NCBI GenBank assembly: GCA_021442155.1
Contig: CM038218.1
Span: forward strand, 58,680,268 to 58,744,267
Length of the DNA stretch: 64,000 nucleotides
Direction: 5' to 3'
DNA from: Cymbidium sinense
Taxonomy: Eukaryota > Streptophyta > Magnoliopsida > Asparagales > Orchidaceae
Shown: one piece after another, positions 12,141-25,983 of the stretch
How the letters are laid out: every line of letters begins with the position of its first letter
Numbering within the stretch: the first letter of the stretch is position 1
Program-made: the position numbers and the translations under genes
The notes under the pieces: generated by a model
Databases searched by the model: none
What the model saw: the letters and a program-made list of their open reading frames with translations, nothing else
Told to the model about the DNA's origin: nothing

Positions 12141-13248
12141 ACTCTTGAATAGAGGGCTTCCACCTTTTCCAGAGAACTTAGCTTGACCTATGAGAGCCAT
12201 GGTGGAAACACACCTCCTTATTTTGCTAATTTTGGCCCATAATATAATTTCTCATGCATTAGGCATATGAATCTGCATCAAATTAATTGTCCAAAAATAA
12301 AAATAATATGATAAAATCTGCATTAGATTTAAGTCATTAACTCATGCTCTACATGATCTAGTCTATAAGGGAGTGTGTTTAAGGACTTAGTTTCTTTCTA
12401 AATAAATAATAGCTTAGCTATCTTGCAAAAGCATTTGACTTGCCTACATGTTTTAAAATCATAGGAGGAGTTAGTTGGTAGCCACCCCCAGACGGTTGTA
12501 AGTCTAACAATTGGTTCGTTTATCCTCTCTTGTGGTGGTAAACTAAATACTCATTTTTGCCTTAGATTTAGGTCGCTTTGGCCCTCACAAAGCTCGATTT
12601 AGTCAGGTTGTTACTTCCCTTGCGCCAAGCATAAATCTTCACTCTTAGGCATTTCCATGACCTTATATCATGGAATTGTAAGCCCTACATTTCTAATAAA
12701 AATTCAACTCAAATAAATCAATTCAATTTCAAAAATGTAAAGCCCAACCATAGGGTAGTTTAGGGTGCTTACTAGGCTTCCTAGTATCCTAAGAATCCTC
12801 TACTTATCTTCATTTGACTTCAATAAGAATTCCCTCCTCTTGATCGATCCCATTTGACTTTCTAAAAATAAGTCAATCGATTGATAGTCCTACCTTTCAA
12901 ATTCTTTGGAGACAACGATCACTTACCTTATTCGAGAGTATTCCTATAGAATCCTGTTCCTTAGGATGTAATTAACTATGAGGGCTTTCCCTTGTAGGGA
13001 ACTTAACGAACCCAATTTAAAATAAACCCTGCTTTACTTTTCCATGTAAAGTAGGGGGAGAATCTCTGGTACATTCCGAAGACCCATAGTCCTTAGGAGT
13101 CCTATTGAGGTAATTAGGTCCATCATAGGGTAGTGATTTTTTATCTTTCTAGATAGTACACCTCTCCTCAATGTCATACTCGATCACCCTAATAAGAACA
13201 TCTGCGGATCTGCATGGCATCCCACAAGAGACATTTTAGATTTATGTT

Positions 13249-13284
13249 TTCATTTATCCTCTTTTTCGAAAGGGGATAAATGAA
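13249..13284. other. Variable hairpin C (M2)
   Basis: Perfect 11-bp inverted repeat TTCATTTATCC ... GGATAAATGAA with a 14-base loop, at the distal end of the recognisable M2 sequence. M4, M5 and M6 have hairpins with different stem sequences at the equivalent place. Confidence 0.7.
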
Positions 13285-13290
13285 GGAAAG

Positions 13291-13636
13291 AATAAATAAT
13301 TTTCAACAAGCAATACGTAACTTTTTAGGAATAATGAAAATTCACCTAGAGGAGAACCCGATGATGGTGTTGCTTCTTTGCCAAAAAAAAAAAGTTAAAA
13401 TAGAGGCATGTTGTAGGTTTTGAAGGGTGCTAGATGGGGTCATTTAGACAAGTGAATATATAGATTGGATTATATACATGAATTGGTATACTTCATCCAC
13501 TACAACTCAATTAGAAAACTTAAAATTAATGCCACAAGGTAGTAAGTTATTAAGAGATAGTGTGGATAAACATTTCTATATGGTCGCCTTCAATCTATAG
13601 TGAAAAAGGTAAGAATATAAAAATTCATCTTTTTAA
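13291..13636. other. Unassigned spacer between M2 and M3
   Basis: About 350 bp between the inverted copies M2 and M3. It holds an A11 run at 13,383 and no ORF or repeat that I recognise. It does not match the last 600 bp of M5, so it is either diverged element DNA or other sequence captured between the two insertions. Confidence 0.4.
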
Positions 13637-14749
13637 GATGCCACACAGATCCACATATGTGCTTATTCAGGTGATTGAGTACGTCATCAAGGAAATAATG
13701 TACTATCTCGAGAGATAGAAATCACTACCCTTTAATGAACCTAATCACCTCAATAAGGACTCCTAAGGACGATGGGTTTGCATATGTACCAGAGATTCTT
13801 CCCCTACTTTGCATGAAAATGTAAAGCAGGGTTTATTTTAAATCGAGTTTGTTAAGTTTCCTATAGGAGCAAGCCCCCATAGTTAATTACATCCTAAAGG
13901 ATGGGATCCCTTAGGAATACTCTCGATTAAGGTAAATGATCATTATCTTCAAAGATTTCAATAGGAAAGACTATCAATCGATTGGTTTATTTTTGAAGAT
14001 CAAATGGATTGATCAAAGAGAGGGAGTTATTATCGAAGCCAAAAAGAAAGATAAGTAGGAGATGCCGAACTATCCTATGATTGGGCTTTACATTTTTGAA
14101 ATTAATTTAGTTTGTTTAAGTTGCATTTTTCATTAAAAATTTAGGAGTTATGATTCCTTAACACAAGATTAAGGAAATGCTTAAAAGGCGAGGAATTATG
14201 CTTATGGCCCACAAAGGGGAGAAGTAACCACAGAACCTAATTCTAGAGAGCTTTGGTGAGAGCTGAAAGTACAACCTAAATCTAAGGTAAAAAATAAGAT
14301 GGGAGCCCTTAAATCAAGAGTGAAATAAGATGCATTTGTGCATGATATTGTAAAAGAAATACTCATCAAGTTAAGAGATTACTAATTCTTTTATCTTGAT
14401 TTTAAACCTAAGCTTTAGGTGAGGTTATGAATTCTTTAATTTAGTTTTGAGTTGTTAAGTTTGGTAAAAGATTTATTTTTCTCAAAGAGCCTAATCCACA
14501 TCTAGGCCATACATAAAGCAAGGAAGAAACTAGAAAAAAATGCCACTTAATGTAAAAGCTAAATAAATCATCAATCAATTTATAAAGCTAATCACAAAAA
14601 TAATAAGATGCCGTTGTGGTCGGGCACCACCACACAAACCTAAAAATAATAAATTGGGTAGCCGAGCTCTACCCTTATACAACCCGGATTATAAATAAAT
14701 TAAATTACAATTAAACAAGGAATTCATTGTTATGGGAGTCTTCAAGCTT

Positions 14750-14815
14750 CACTTCTTCTTTCTTCTTTTCTTCTTTCTTCTTCTTTTCTTCTTTTTTTCT
14801 TTGGTTCCTTCTTTT
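14750..14815 (+). repeat. CTT-rich tract (M3)
   Basis: Pyrimidine tract of CTT/TTTCTT units at the conserved module position of the family. Confidence 0.85.
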
Positions 14816-17800
14816 AGATGGTTGGAAGGTGGATGCTCCAAGGCTTCACATGGTGCATAAGATATGATCTTATGACCAATGTTCATCCTAATCCCCATAA
14901 CAATCATTCCAAAATCCTAATTGCACAAATTTATATGAAAAGGAAGAGAATGGAAATCTAACTAACACCTATAAAATAGAGATTAGTTAAAATAAACCAC
15001 ATAAATCTTAAGCATGTATATTGGACTTATCACCCCACACATGGGTGACTAAGTTCACCTGGCCTATTGGATTATGCTTAGGGGTATAAGCACCTGCAAG
15101 CAAAAGTATTTACTATTTTTATTTATTACAGCGCCCTTAAGCACAATCTCCTACAAAAAATAATGGTTAGACTAAGATCACCCTATCATTCATTCTACGA
15201 GCATACACCATAACATCCAGTCTAAAACATATATCACAAAAAAAAGAAACATGAAACCATGCACCGCCCTAACCTAAAGCTAGAAGTGATTACTTAGGCT
15301 AATGTGTGTGCTTTGAAGGTTTGTGTTGTATGCTTAGCTATGGCTTTAAGTTAGAATTTTCTAAGTGTGAAGCATGTTCAACTTAGAGGAAGGTTTTATT
15401 TAAGTTGTTTAATTATTTTGGGTTGATTTTATTTCACATTTTGATTTGATTCAAGTGGATCCTACAATTAATTACTATGTTATAAAGAGAGAGAAAGAGA
15501 AGAGGGCTTCTCTTTCTTTCCCTAACCTAAGTAATTTCTAAAGTAGATTCACATTTTAGTTTTGTTTGGTGAATGTTTTGATTAAGTATTTTGATTAATC
15601 CTATGTTTAGATGAACTCTAAACAAACCCATTCAAAAAGAAAGGTATTTTAAGATTAAATAAAATGAACCAAATTCACAAAACATACATCACTTCATTTC
15701 TTTCTCAACATGTATAACATGCATATGAATGAGTCCTAAGCATATCTATACATACAAAATGAGAGTATTTGACACACTTTATGATGCATGCTAAGTAATT
15801 CATTTAAGAAAATTTGGAAGTTTAAGATGCTAAGGTATTTCTTATCCAATTTTCACATATACACATGAAAGTAAGAAAGACATAAGTGAGTACAACGCCA
15901 CTGTTAACCAGAGGTGTAAGGTACAAGACCTACTTAGGGATAATTAAATCCTCGCAACCTCAGGGTTGTCCAGACTAATATACCACTTTCCTTAAATACA
16001 AACATGTGTACAAAAGAAATAAATTGGAAAGAAAGAATGCAAAAGTTGTATTAGTTGATTCATTTTGTTTATGTAATTTATGTGTGCAAGCATAGGTAAC
16101 CCTTCTTAAGTAATAGCATAAGAATGAATAGGATATGAAATTAGGCAAGTGTTAGCTTCTTTTCAAATGAACTACACATCTTACCAAATCCTATTCAAAA
16201 CTATACTAAAAAATACTAAGCACATGCTTATATTCTCTCACATGCAAGCTTATAATTAAAATATAAGTAGCACACTTTCAGTTTTAGGCATTTGATTCAT
16301 ATGTTTTAAAAATAATTTGAATTTAGTAATGATAATAGCCACTCATATTATTACTTTAGCCAACACATGCAAATTTGACATAAAATAAACAATTTCATTT
16401 TGAATTTGATTTTGCAAAATATGGATGCATGAAGCCATATGACATACACATTTAACATGTTGGGGAAAGAACTAAAGCAATGAAAGCATTAAACACATTC
16501 ACTTTAATTAAATCCTAAAGACAATCTTATGAAATAAGAAAGCTTAAAATAAATCAAAGTTTATTTAAGATGATTTTTGTTTGGTTTTGAGTTTGATTTA
16601 TTTTTGAAAAGGTGAGTTGAGTTTGTTGTTCCTAACCCATTCCCACATGTGTTTGATATTTTTTTTTAATTTTTAGATGATTAGATTCAATTTTATATAT
16701 TAATTAGGTTGAGGTATGAATTAAGTAAGTTAATTAATCCTTACCTACACCACCTTAGCATAGTTAACCAAGTAATTATGAGCCAATGAGATGACATAAA
16801 AAATTCATAAGGAATTTAAACTCGCAATGCACCTAGGAAGAAAAGGGTCTAATGCAATTTGGCTCATGATTAATTGTTAATTAAGCTAAGGGGTTTAACT
16901 TAAGTAATTTCAAAACACCCCCTCATACATATGAGTTGGGTTTTGATTTTCTTAATTGAACTTAGGCTATTCAATACCTAAGCATCTACCCAAAGTAGAT
17001 TAATTAAGTTCTAGAAGTTTTTAGAATTTTTAGAAATTAATTAAAGGGGTAATTAATGAATTAACCCTTAACTAAGAGAGGATTAAGAAAAGAAAGAGAG
17101 GTTTAGGGAATAGCTTAGAGAAAATACCCTAAAATTATTTCCTAAGCCTCCTTTTCACTAGATCTAACCTTAATCAACTCCAATGAGGCATAAAAACACT
17201 AATCCAAACCTTAATTATCCTTAATTATATTAAGGGAGTAATTAAGAAACATATTTGTAATTCTCCCAATTTAGCCTTAAATAAATCCTAAGAAAATTAG
17301 GGGAGGCAGAGGTTATCCCCTAAAGCATACCAAGAAGTTTGAGATTAATCAGAGGATTAATTAAGAAGTAATTAGTAAAATAAGATTTTCCTTAAAACCC
17401 AAAATCAGAAAAAAAATTCAAAATCCATTGAAATTATTTTTAAAATATTTTAGGTTGAATTATCTTTTCATAGAACTTTATCTCATATTTTTTTGACTTT
17501 TATTGAGAGAGATATAAATTATTGAAGGTTAGGAGATAATTAAAATTAATTAAATCCCTAACTAATCCTCTTAGCTCACAGTGCGACACGCAGCAACGGC
17601 GGTCAGCACGCTTTACATGCGTCACGCCATGATGGGATCACTTAAATGCCACATCACAAAGGCAGTGCGATGGTGGGATGCAGTTTGATCCCTGCCATTC
17701 AATCAAGGATGGAATAGCCAGGGATCATCCCGCGATTTTAAAAGGAGTAAAGGATTTTTAAAACCTATAGTTAATCTTGGCCGTCCATCCAAAATGCATG

Positions 17801-18057
17801 GATGGATGACCAAGATCGCCCTAGTTCTTCCCTGAGGCTCAATAGAGATCAACCATGATCTAAGGGAAGTTTCAAGTTCGATTGAGCTCAGATTGGAGTG
17901 AGATTGCCATCTAAGCATAATTGCAAACCTATCCAACGGTGGATTTCACATGCCATAATAATTTCTTTCACAAAGGACCAACACATCCTAAGCTAAGTGG
18001 TCAAAAAATTCCATACCTTGCCGAAGGTGATCATCGGTGCTTGAGCTTGATGAGGTA

Positions 18058-18080
18058 GCTTCGTCTAGTAGAGATGAAGC
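18058..18080. other. Conserved hairpin A (M3)
   Basis: Stem halves GCTTCGTCT and AGATGAAGC, 9 bp with one wobble, 5-base loop AGTAG. Confidence 0.75.
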
Positions 18081-18429
18081 CCTGTTGAAAGTTTCAATCC
18101 TTGGGGTTGAGAAGATCTCTTTATGGACCAACACCACTTCTCCTTGCTTGAGGCTTTGATCCAATTCAACCTCTCCTTCTGTTGGGAACTTGAGGGAATG
18201 CTTAGGTGCACTCAATTTGATCCCCTGAGGGAGTATGCAAAGGGAATTGAAGTGGATTTGAGTATGGAATAACTTGGAAATTGAGATGAGCACCCCTATT
18301 TTTTAAGAAAGAAAATTGAGAAAGCTAAGATTCAAATCCCTCTTAGAAAGCTTAAGAATGCTCTTTGATGGCTCCTAACTCTCTCTAGTGCTTAATTGAA
18401 TGTGAGGATGATCAATTCAAATTGAATAA

Positions 18430-18448
18430 GGGGGAGTATATCTCCCCC
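18430..18448. other. Conserved hairpin B (M3)
   Basis: GGGGGAGTATATCTCCCCC, identical to M1. Confidence 0.8.
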
Positions 18449-18899
18449 TATGGCAATCGAATGACCGAACCTTGAGTTGCCATTTTGATCCAATTGACCA
18501 TATGGGAGGGGTTGTTTAGGCTATTAGATCTTTGCACATGGTCAGTTTGAGGTCTTGAGTGGATTGGTAACCTCCCATGTGCTTCAAATTGAGTGGAAGG
18601 AGGATTTTGAATTAGCCAATTTGAGCTAGGGGTCAGGTTTGGCCTTGGGTCCATTTAGCCTGACCCGAACCCATTGGGTTGGGTGCACCACTCTCCATTG
18701 GGTCCATTTGACCTATTATGAAGGTATCAAGTTGATATGAAGAGGGCTTGATCAAATTACCCATGGATTAAACCCAAATTTATTATATGGCATAGGGGTA
18801 AGATGGTCATTTGGTTGATTTTCGAATTTAGGTATGTGGAGAAAATGGGTTTGGCCAAGTTTCATGAGATTTGGAGTTCATTTGATAAGGTTTGGCTCA

Positions 18900-19740
18900 T
18901 GTTGACACATTGAGGTCAAAATGGGTCAACTTGGATCAAGTTGACCAATTGGCAAAATTGTGTCAAATCAAGGGTTGGGTCAAGTTCATATGACCATTTG
19001 AAATATTTTGTTGGCTTTGGTTTGATTCAATTTGGTTTAGTTTTGAATTTGACTCTTATGACTTCATTTAGGTCAAATGAGTCAAGTTGACCTATTTGAC
19101 CCATTTGAGCTATTTGAGCTAGGTCCTGGGTAGGCTTAGGTTTGGTTAGTCATATGGAGTGGATTGGTATCTTTGTTTCCAATCAATTTTGGATAAGTTT
19201 GAATTTGGCTCAACATGACCCCTTTAGGTCAAGTTGGGTCTAAGGTCAATTGGTTAGGTCAAGTTGGCTGAGGCTTTGGTCAAGTTCATCAAGTGATTTG
19301 GAATGAACTTGACCCATTGGTTTCAATCAATTTGGCATAGATCAAGTTTTGAGACATTTTGACTTTTAGGTCAAGTTGGGTCAACTTGGGTCAATTATTG
19401 TGGGTTAGGCTCAAATGTTGACTTGGTCATGTTCAAACATAGGTCATGAATGAACTTAGATCAATGGTTTCAGTCAATTTGGTCTATGGTAGATTTTGGT
19501 TATGTTAGGTTTCATTTTGGTCTAAGTGTTGACTTGGTCAACCCTTAAGTTTGACTTGGTTTGACCCAATTTGATTGATTGATCATCCCATGATGCTTGT
19601 TGATCATGATGAGAGGCATAAGCGAGTTTGATTCAATCCAATTTGGTTAGGATTAGAATTTGGCTCATAAGGGTACTTTAGGTCACTTTGGGTCAAGTGA
19701 GCCTAAGTGGGTCAAATGGCTTAGTCAAAACTTTGATTTG
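18900..19740 (+). repeat. TTGACC/GGTCAA hexamer field (M3)
   Basis: Same hexamer field as M1, with some words decayed (for example GATCAAGTTGACC at about 18,935). Confidence 0.7.
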
Positions 19741-20069
19741 ATTGAACTTGTATATGGACTTATGATTGAAATATAAATCGTTTTGCAAGTGGTTTGAAGG
19801 CAAATGGGTTTTGATTCATTTGACAATTTCATATTCAAAGGAAGAATATGAAAGGATTTAGGGTTTGATTTTTGAATTGATTTTGATTTGGTGATTGAAG
19901 TTTGTATTTATATTTAGATTCATGATTGTAGGGGTGATTGAATCATGAAGTGAACTAATGAGTTTGGCTTGATTTGAAGTTGATTTGACTAAGTTCAAGA
20001 TTTTGACTTGAAAGGCTTACGTTGGATTTTGAGTGGAATTGAGTTTGATTTTTGGAATTGGTTTTGTTT

Positions 20070-20530
20070 GTTTGAATTTATATTTCATTTATATATTTGA
20101 ATATAAATGAGAATATAAATGGATCATGAGAAAATTTCAAGGATTTGAAGTGATTTGATCATGATATAGGCTAAGTCCATTAAAAGGAATTTAAAGGACT
20201 TAGGAAAATATTTGAAGTTTGAAGCTTGAATTTTTGAATTTGGTTTGATTGATTTATATTTATATTTCATTTATATATGTCAATATAAATGTGAATATAA
20301 ATGAGTTATGAGAAAATCCCATGAGTTTGAATTGATTTTATCATGATTTAGGCTAAGTCTTTAACAAGGGAATTAAGGACTTAGGAAAATTTTGAATTTG
20401 AAATTTAATTTTTAGATTTGATTTGAAGAATTTGTATTTATATTTAATTTATATATGTGAATATAAATGAGAATATAAATGAATTTTGAGAAAATCCCAT
20501 GAGTTTGAATTGGTTTAGATCATGATTTAG
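20070..20530 (+). repeat. About 180-bp tandem array, three units (M3)
   Basis: TTCATTT/TTAATTT boxes at about 20,084, 20,266 and 20,444, spacings 182 and 178 bp, same consensus as the six-unit array of M1. Confidence 0.8.
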
Positions 20531-20946
20531 GCTAAGTCCATTAAGGAGGTTTTAAAGGACTTAGGAAAGATTTGGACTTAGGAATTTTATTCATGGGTTT
20601 CAATCATAGATTTCAATCACATGGAGTTGATTGGAGTTTGGAAAAAATTAAATAAGATTTATTTGGAGTTTAACTTGAAGGAAGGAAAGTGAGGAATGGT
20701 TCAAGCCAAGGGTAAGCAAATTTTCCTAACACCCCTAAGGCATGACATATTCCTGTGGCTAACTCTTCTAAGTCTCTAGGACTAGGTTGAGTGTCCACCT
20801 AATCACTAGATGTGTCTTAAGACTAAGAAACTCTTAAAGTCTAGGAGAAGTCCTATGTCTAAAATGGAGGGGTTGAGAGCTCTTTCTGAAAATGAGGTCA
20901 ACATATAGCATCTTCAACTCTAAAATTTCAGTAGCGGTGTGGTGAA

Positions 20947-20991
20947 ATATATATATTCTTGCCTTCATCTATCCCCATTAAAAGGATGAAA

Positions 20992-20999
<8 letters not shown>
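20947..20999. other. Variable hairpin C (M4)
   Basis: Imperfect hairpin: ATATATTCTT pairs with AAGAATATAT and, after a small bulge, TTCATC pairs with GATGAA. It sits at the start of M4 where M2, M5 and M6 have hairpins of other sequence. Confidence 0.55.

Positions 21000-21025
<26 letters not shown>
20994..21025. repeat. (TA)n microsatellite
   Basis: About 16 TA dinucleotides at the start of copy M4, directly next to hairpin C. Confidence 0.95.
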
Positions 21026-21028
<3 letters not shown>

Positions 21029-22551
21029 GCCTTGTTGGACCCATGTAGATGTTCTTATTAGGGTGATCGGGTACGACATTGAGGAAAGGTATACTATCAC
21101 AAAAGATAGAAGTCACTAGCCTACAATGGACCTAATTACCTTAATAAGGACTCCTAAGAACTATGAGTCTTCGGAATGTACCAGAGATTCTTCCCCTACT
21201 TTACATAAAAAAAAGTAAAGTAAAGTTTATTTTAAATCGGGTTCGTTAAGTTCCCTACAGGGGCAAGCCCCCATAGTTAATTACATCATAAGGAATGAGA
21301 TTCTTTAGGAATACTCTCGATTAAGGTAAATGATCATTGTCTCCAAAGATTTTAAAGGTAGGACTATCAATCGATTATTTTATTTTTAGAGGATCAAGTG
21401 TGTTTGATTAAGAAGAGGGAGTTCTTATCGAAGTCAAATGAAGATAAGTAGGAGATGCTTAGGATACTAGGAAGCCTAGTAAGGATCCCAAACTATCCTA
21501 TGATTGAGCTTTATATTTTTGAAATTGAAGTGATTTATTTATTTGAGTTAAATTTTAATTAGAAAGTTAGGGCTTACAATTCCATGATATAAGGTCATGG
21601 AAATGTCTAAGAGGTGAGGATTTATGCTCGTAGCCTGCAAAGGGAAGTAGCAATCTCTGAACCTAAATCTAGGGAGCTTTTGTGAAGGCCAAAAGCATGA
21701 CCTAAATCTAAGCCAAAAATGGGTATTTGGTTTACCTCCATAAGGGAGGATAAACCATCCGACTGTTGGACTTATAATCGCCTGGGGTGGCCGCCAACTA
21801 ACTCCTCCAACAATTTTAAATACATGTAGGAAAGTCATATACTTTTGCAAGATTACTAATCTATTGTTATTTAGAAAGAGACTAAGTCGTTAAACACACT
21901 CTCTAAGAGACTAGATCATGTAGGGCATGATTAATGACTTAGATATAATGTAAATTTTTGTTATATTTTATTTTCATTTTGGACAATCAGTTTGACACAG
22001 GCTTATAGGATTCATATGCATAATGCATGAGATGTTAGATTATGGACCAAAATCAATGAGAAAAGGGTGTGTTTCCACCATGCCTCTCAAGGGTCAAGCC
22101 AAGTTTTTTGGCAAGGTGGAAGCCCTCCAAATCAAGAGTAAAATAATATACTTTATTATGCATGATGTGAGAAAGAAAATACAACATCCAGCTAAGGAGT
22201 TGTTAATTCTTTTATCTTATTTTATAACCTAGGCTTTAGGTGAGGTTATGAGTTATTTATTTTTAATCTAAATTGATTAGTTGAATATAAAATTTATTTT
22301 CCTAAGAGCCTAATCGTCATCGAGGCCATACATCAAAGCAAGGAAGAAACTAGGAAAAGATGCCATCTTAATGCACAAGCTAAACAAACATCAATCAATT
22401 TATAAAACTAGCACAAAAGAATAAGAGGTCATTTATGGTTAGGCTCCACCGCACAAACCTAAAAATAAATTGGGTAGTCGAGCTCTACCCTTATACAACT
22501 CGAATTACAAATGAATTAAATACAATCAAGAAGGAATTCATTGTTATGGGG

Positions 22552-22640
22552 GGTCTTCATTCTTCATTCCTCCTTTCTTCTTTCTTCTTTCTTCTTTCTT
22601 CTTTCTTCTTTCTTCTTTCTTCTTTGTTCTTTGTTCTTTT
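22552..22640 (+). repeat. CTT-rich tract (M4)
   Basis: TTCTTTC units repeated about nine times, then TTTGTTC units; the most regular CTT tract of the family. Confidence 0.85.
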
Positions 22641-25600
22641 GGTTGGTTGGAATGTGGTTGCTTCAAAGGCTTCACATGGTACATAAGATATAGTCTTATA
22701 ACCAACGTTCATCCTAATCCCTATAATAATCACTCTAAAATCCTAATTGGAAAATTACATGAAAATAAGAAATAAGAATCTAACTGAAACCTGCAAAATA
22801 GAGATTAACCAAACAAACTATACAATCCCAAGCATGTATATATATAAATTGGACATAGCACCCCTCACATGGGTAACCAAGTCCACCTAACCTATTTTAT
22901 ATTATGCTTAGGGGCATAAGCAACCTGCACAGCAAAAGCATTTTTATATTTTTATTACAATGCGCCTTAAGCACAATCCTCTGTAGAAGATAATGGTTAG
23001 ACTAAGATCGCCCTACCATTCAATCCATGCACATGCACCTTAACATCCAGACTGAAATATTATATCATAAAATAAAAGCAAACATCAAATCATGCACCAC
23101 CCTAACCTAAAGCTAGAAGTGGTGACTTAGCCTAATGTGTGTGCTATTTAAAGTTTGTGTGGTATGCTTAGCTAGGCTTTAAGGTTGAAGTTTCCTAGGT
23201 ATGAAAATGTTCAACTTAGAGGGTGATTTCATTTAAGTGATTTAGTTAATTTGGTTGATTTTATTTTGTGATTTGATTAAGTTTGAATGAACCTATAATT
23301 AATTGCTAAGTGTTATAAAGAGAGAAAAAAGAGAAGATAACTTCTTTTTCCTCCCTACCATAAGTAATTTCTAAGGTAGATTCATTATTGATTTTTATTT
23401 AGTGAATATTTTATTATGTGTTTTGATTAATCCTAAGTCTAGATTTTCTCTGAACAAACTTATTCAAAAAGAAAGGCATTTTAAGATTAAGTAAAGTGAA
23501 TTACTATCAAAAAATATACATCACTTTATATCTTTTCCAACATGTGTAACATGCATATGGATGGATCCTAAGCATATCTAAACATGCAAATGGAGATATT
23601 TTACACACCTTAATGATGAATGCTAAGAGAGTTTGTTTAAGAAATTTGGATGTTTTTATGATGCATGATTTTGTTAAGTAGAAAAAGAGAGATTCTCTTA
23701 TTCCTTTTCATATGTACATTTACAAGTATGAAAGACATAAGTGAGTACGATGTTATTATTTACACAGGGGTGTAAGGTATAAGACCTACTTGAGGCTACT
23801 TAAAGCCTCATAATCCTAAGGTGTCCAGACTAATATATCACTTTTCTTAAATATATATGCATGTACAAAAAAGAAATGCATGGAAAGAGAATCATGCAAA
23901 AAAGTTTATGTTTATTTGTTTGATTTGTTATGTAATTTACATGTGTAACTGTGAATATCCTTCTTAACTAATAACATATGAATGAATAGAAATGGATTTA
24001 GGCAAGTGTTGTGTTCTTTTCAATTGAACTATACACTTTACAAATCCTATTTAAAACTATGCTAAAAGAGAAGAGAAGGAAAGCCACATAATGCACATCT
24101 TATATTATATTCACATGCAAGCTTATAAATAATTATAAGTAGCACACCTTTCAGTTATAATGTTTAATTTATATATTTTGAAAATAATTTTGGATTTAGT
24201 AGTCATAATAGCCATTCATATTCTTACTTTAACCAAAACATGCAAATTGACATAAAGGAAATATTTCATTTTTTAATTTGATTTTTAAAAGGCATGAATG
24301 CATGATTTTCATTTGACATACCCATTTAGCATGCTAAAAAATAAATAAAGTGATGAAAGCATGTAAATTCATTCACCTTAATTAATTCCTAAAGACAATC
24401 TTATGAAATAAGATTATTTAAAGTGAATCAAAATTATTTCAAAGATATATTTGTTTTATTTTGAGTTTGATTTGATTTTAAGAAATGTGAAAAGGTTTGC
24501 TAGTCCTAACCCATCTCCCACATGTGTATGTTATTTTAGTTTAATTTTTAGAACACTTAAGTGGATTTTATGTCTTACTTAGGTTAAGGTGTTCATTAAG
24601 TTCATTAATTACCTCTTACCTACACCACTTTAATATATTTAACCAAATAATTATGAACCAAAGTATGACATAAAATCACAAAAAATTTAAATCAACAATG
24701 CACCTAAGAAAGAAGGAGGCTTAATGCATTTGGCTCACAATTAATGATTAATTAAGCTAAAGGGTTTAATTTAAGTACTTTTATAACCCTTCCCATACAT
24801 ATGGGTTGGACATGATTCCTTTAAGCTACTTAGGTTATTGAATATCTAAGCATCTACCCATGAAGAAAAAGATTGAGTTCAGATTGATTTGATTTTAAAA
24901 TTTTTATTAATTAAGCCATTTAATTAAGTGATTAAACTTATTTAATTATTTTGCACCTTAATTAGATTTTTATCCAAATGAAATGAACTTATGAGAAAAG
25001 ATTTGGGAGAGGACTCCTAATCTCATTCCCTATGTCCATTCACTGTTCTAAGGTAATTAGCAAACTTAATTAATTAATTCATCACTATTTAATAGGTTAA
25101 TTAATCACTTAATTGATTAATGGAGTGATTATGAGTGGATCAAGTAATTGCCCTAATTAAATCATTAATAAATTCCAAGAAAATCATGGAAGGCAGAGGT
25201 CATCCCATTAATCAACCCTAAGAAGTTTGGAAATAATCAGTGAAATAATTAAGTAGTAATTAACATAATTACATTCCTAATAAAACCCAAATTGCATAAC
25301 ATTCACTGTTCAAAATACATTAAACTTAATTTTAGATTATTCCCCTTTGAATTATCTTGACAATGTATTTTATTTTATATTTTAATAATTTTCTACATTT
25401 AGTTATGTATTTTTGAAGATTCTGTGATTAAAACTTAATTAAATAGCCTAATTATATAGTTAATCCCGTCGACGCCATGTGGATCGCTGATGCGGCGCAC
25501 GCTTTCCACATGGTGCGTCGGGATTCACTATTCAAGTAGTCACATCCAATGTCGTGTCAGCCGACGGTGCTACGCGCTTTCTCCTCGATCATTCGATTAA

Positions 25601-25960
25601 AGGTCGGACTGTCAGGATTAAGCCTACGGTTCTTAAGAGATAAATTGAGGGATCCTATGCGGATTATTCAGGACCATCCATCCAAAACACGCAGGATGGA
25701 CGGTCCATGATCCATCACTGAGCTCTCCTATGGTAGAGGGTAACCGTCCACTCCTTAGAGCATGATCCAAGCTCGATTGAGCTCGAATTGAGCTCAAACT
25801 GAACCCACACCATCATGATGTAAGGGGATGAAGATCTAACTGTCCATTTCACTTGGGGTAAAACTTTCCTTAATAAAGGACCAAACAATCTTACATCTAA
25901 GCTCAATTTTGATCCATACCTCACCGGAGGCTATCACTAGCGCTCCCAACTGTCGAGGTA

Positions 25961-25983
25961 GCTTTGTCTAGTAGAGACGAAGC
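25961..25983. other. Conserved hairpin A (M4)
   Basis: Stem halves GCTTTGTCT and AGACGAAGC, one wobble pair, 5-base loop AGTAG. Confidence 0.75.

Larger units (their letters stand above)
6525..13290 (-). mobile_element. Giant LTR-like repeat, copy M2 (inverted, truncated)
   Basis: Inverted copy of the family. It begins abruptly at the M1 junction with TGGGTCAAACCAAG, which matches M5 at 30,701, so about 1,340 bp of its terminal part (including the 180-bp array) is missing here. It then follows M5 through the TTGACC field (6,525-7,210), hairpin B (7,656-7,673), hairpin A (8,009-8,031), GC core (8,330-8,440), the GAA tract (11,225-11,299) and the variable hairpin C (13,249-13,284). The final roughly 600 bp present in M5 are not recognisable. 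A LINE interrupts it at about 11,705. Together with M1 it forms an inverted repeat several kilobases long. Confidence 0.8.
13637..20903 (+). mobile_element. Giant LTR-like repeat, copy M3
   Basis: Plus-orientation family member about 7.27 kb long, ending with a perfect TGAGGTCAACA (20,893-20,903). Recognisable homology begins near AAGATGCCACACAGATCC, so its first part is missing or diverged. Modules: CTT tract 14,750-14,815, GC core 17,576-17,700, hairpin A 18,058-18,080, hairpin B 18,430-18,448, TTGACC field 18,900-19,740, three 180-bp units 20,070-20,530. Immediately after the end comes TATAGCATCTTCAA, which resembles AGTGGCATCTTCAA after M4. This shared downstream sequence is expected if both ends are LTR 3' ends followed by the same internal region. 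Confidence 0.8.

Noticed and set aside
18448..18654. Short ORFs in the TTGACC field and its flank (several copies)
   Set aside because: Similar short ORFs arise in each copy because the TTGACC words avoid stops in some frames; they are not conserved in length or frame between copies.
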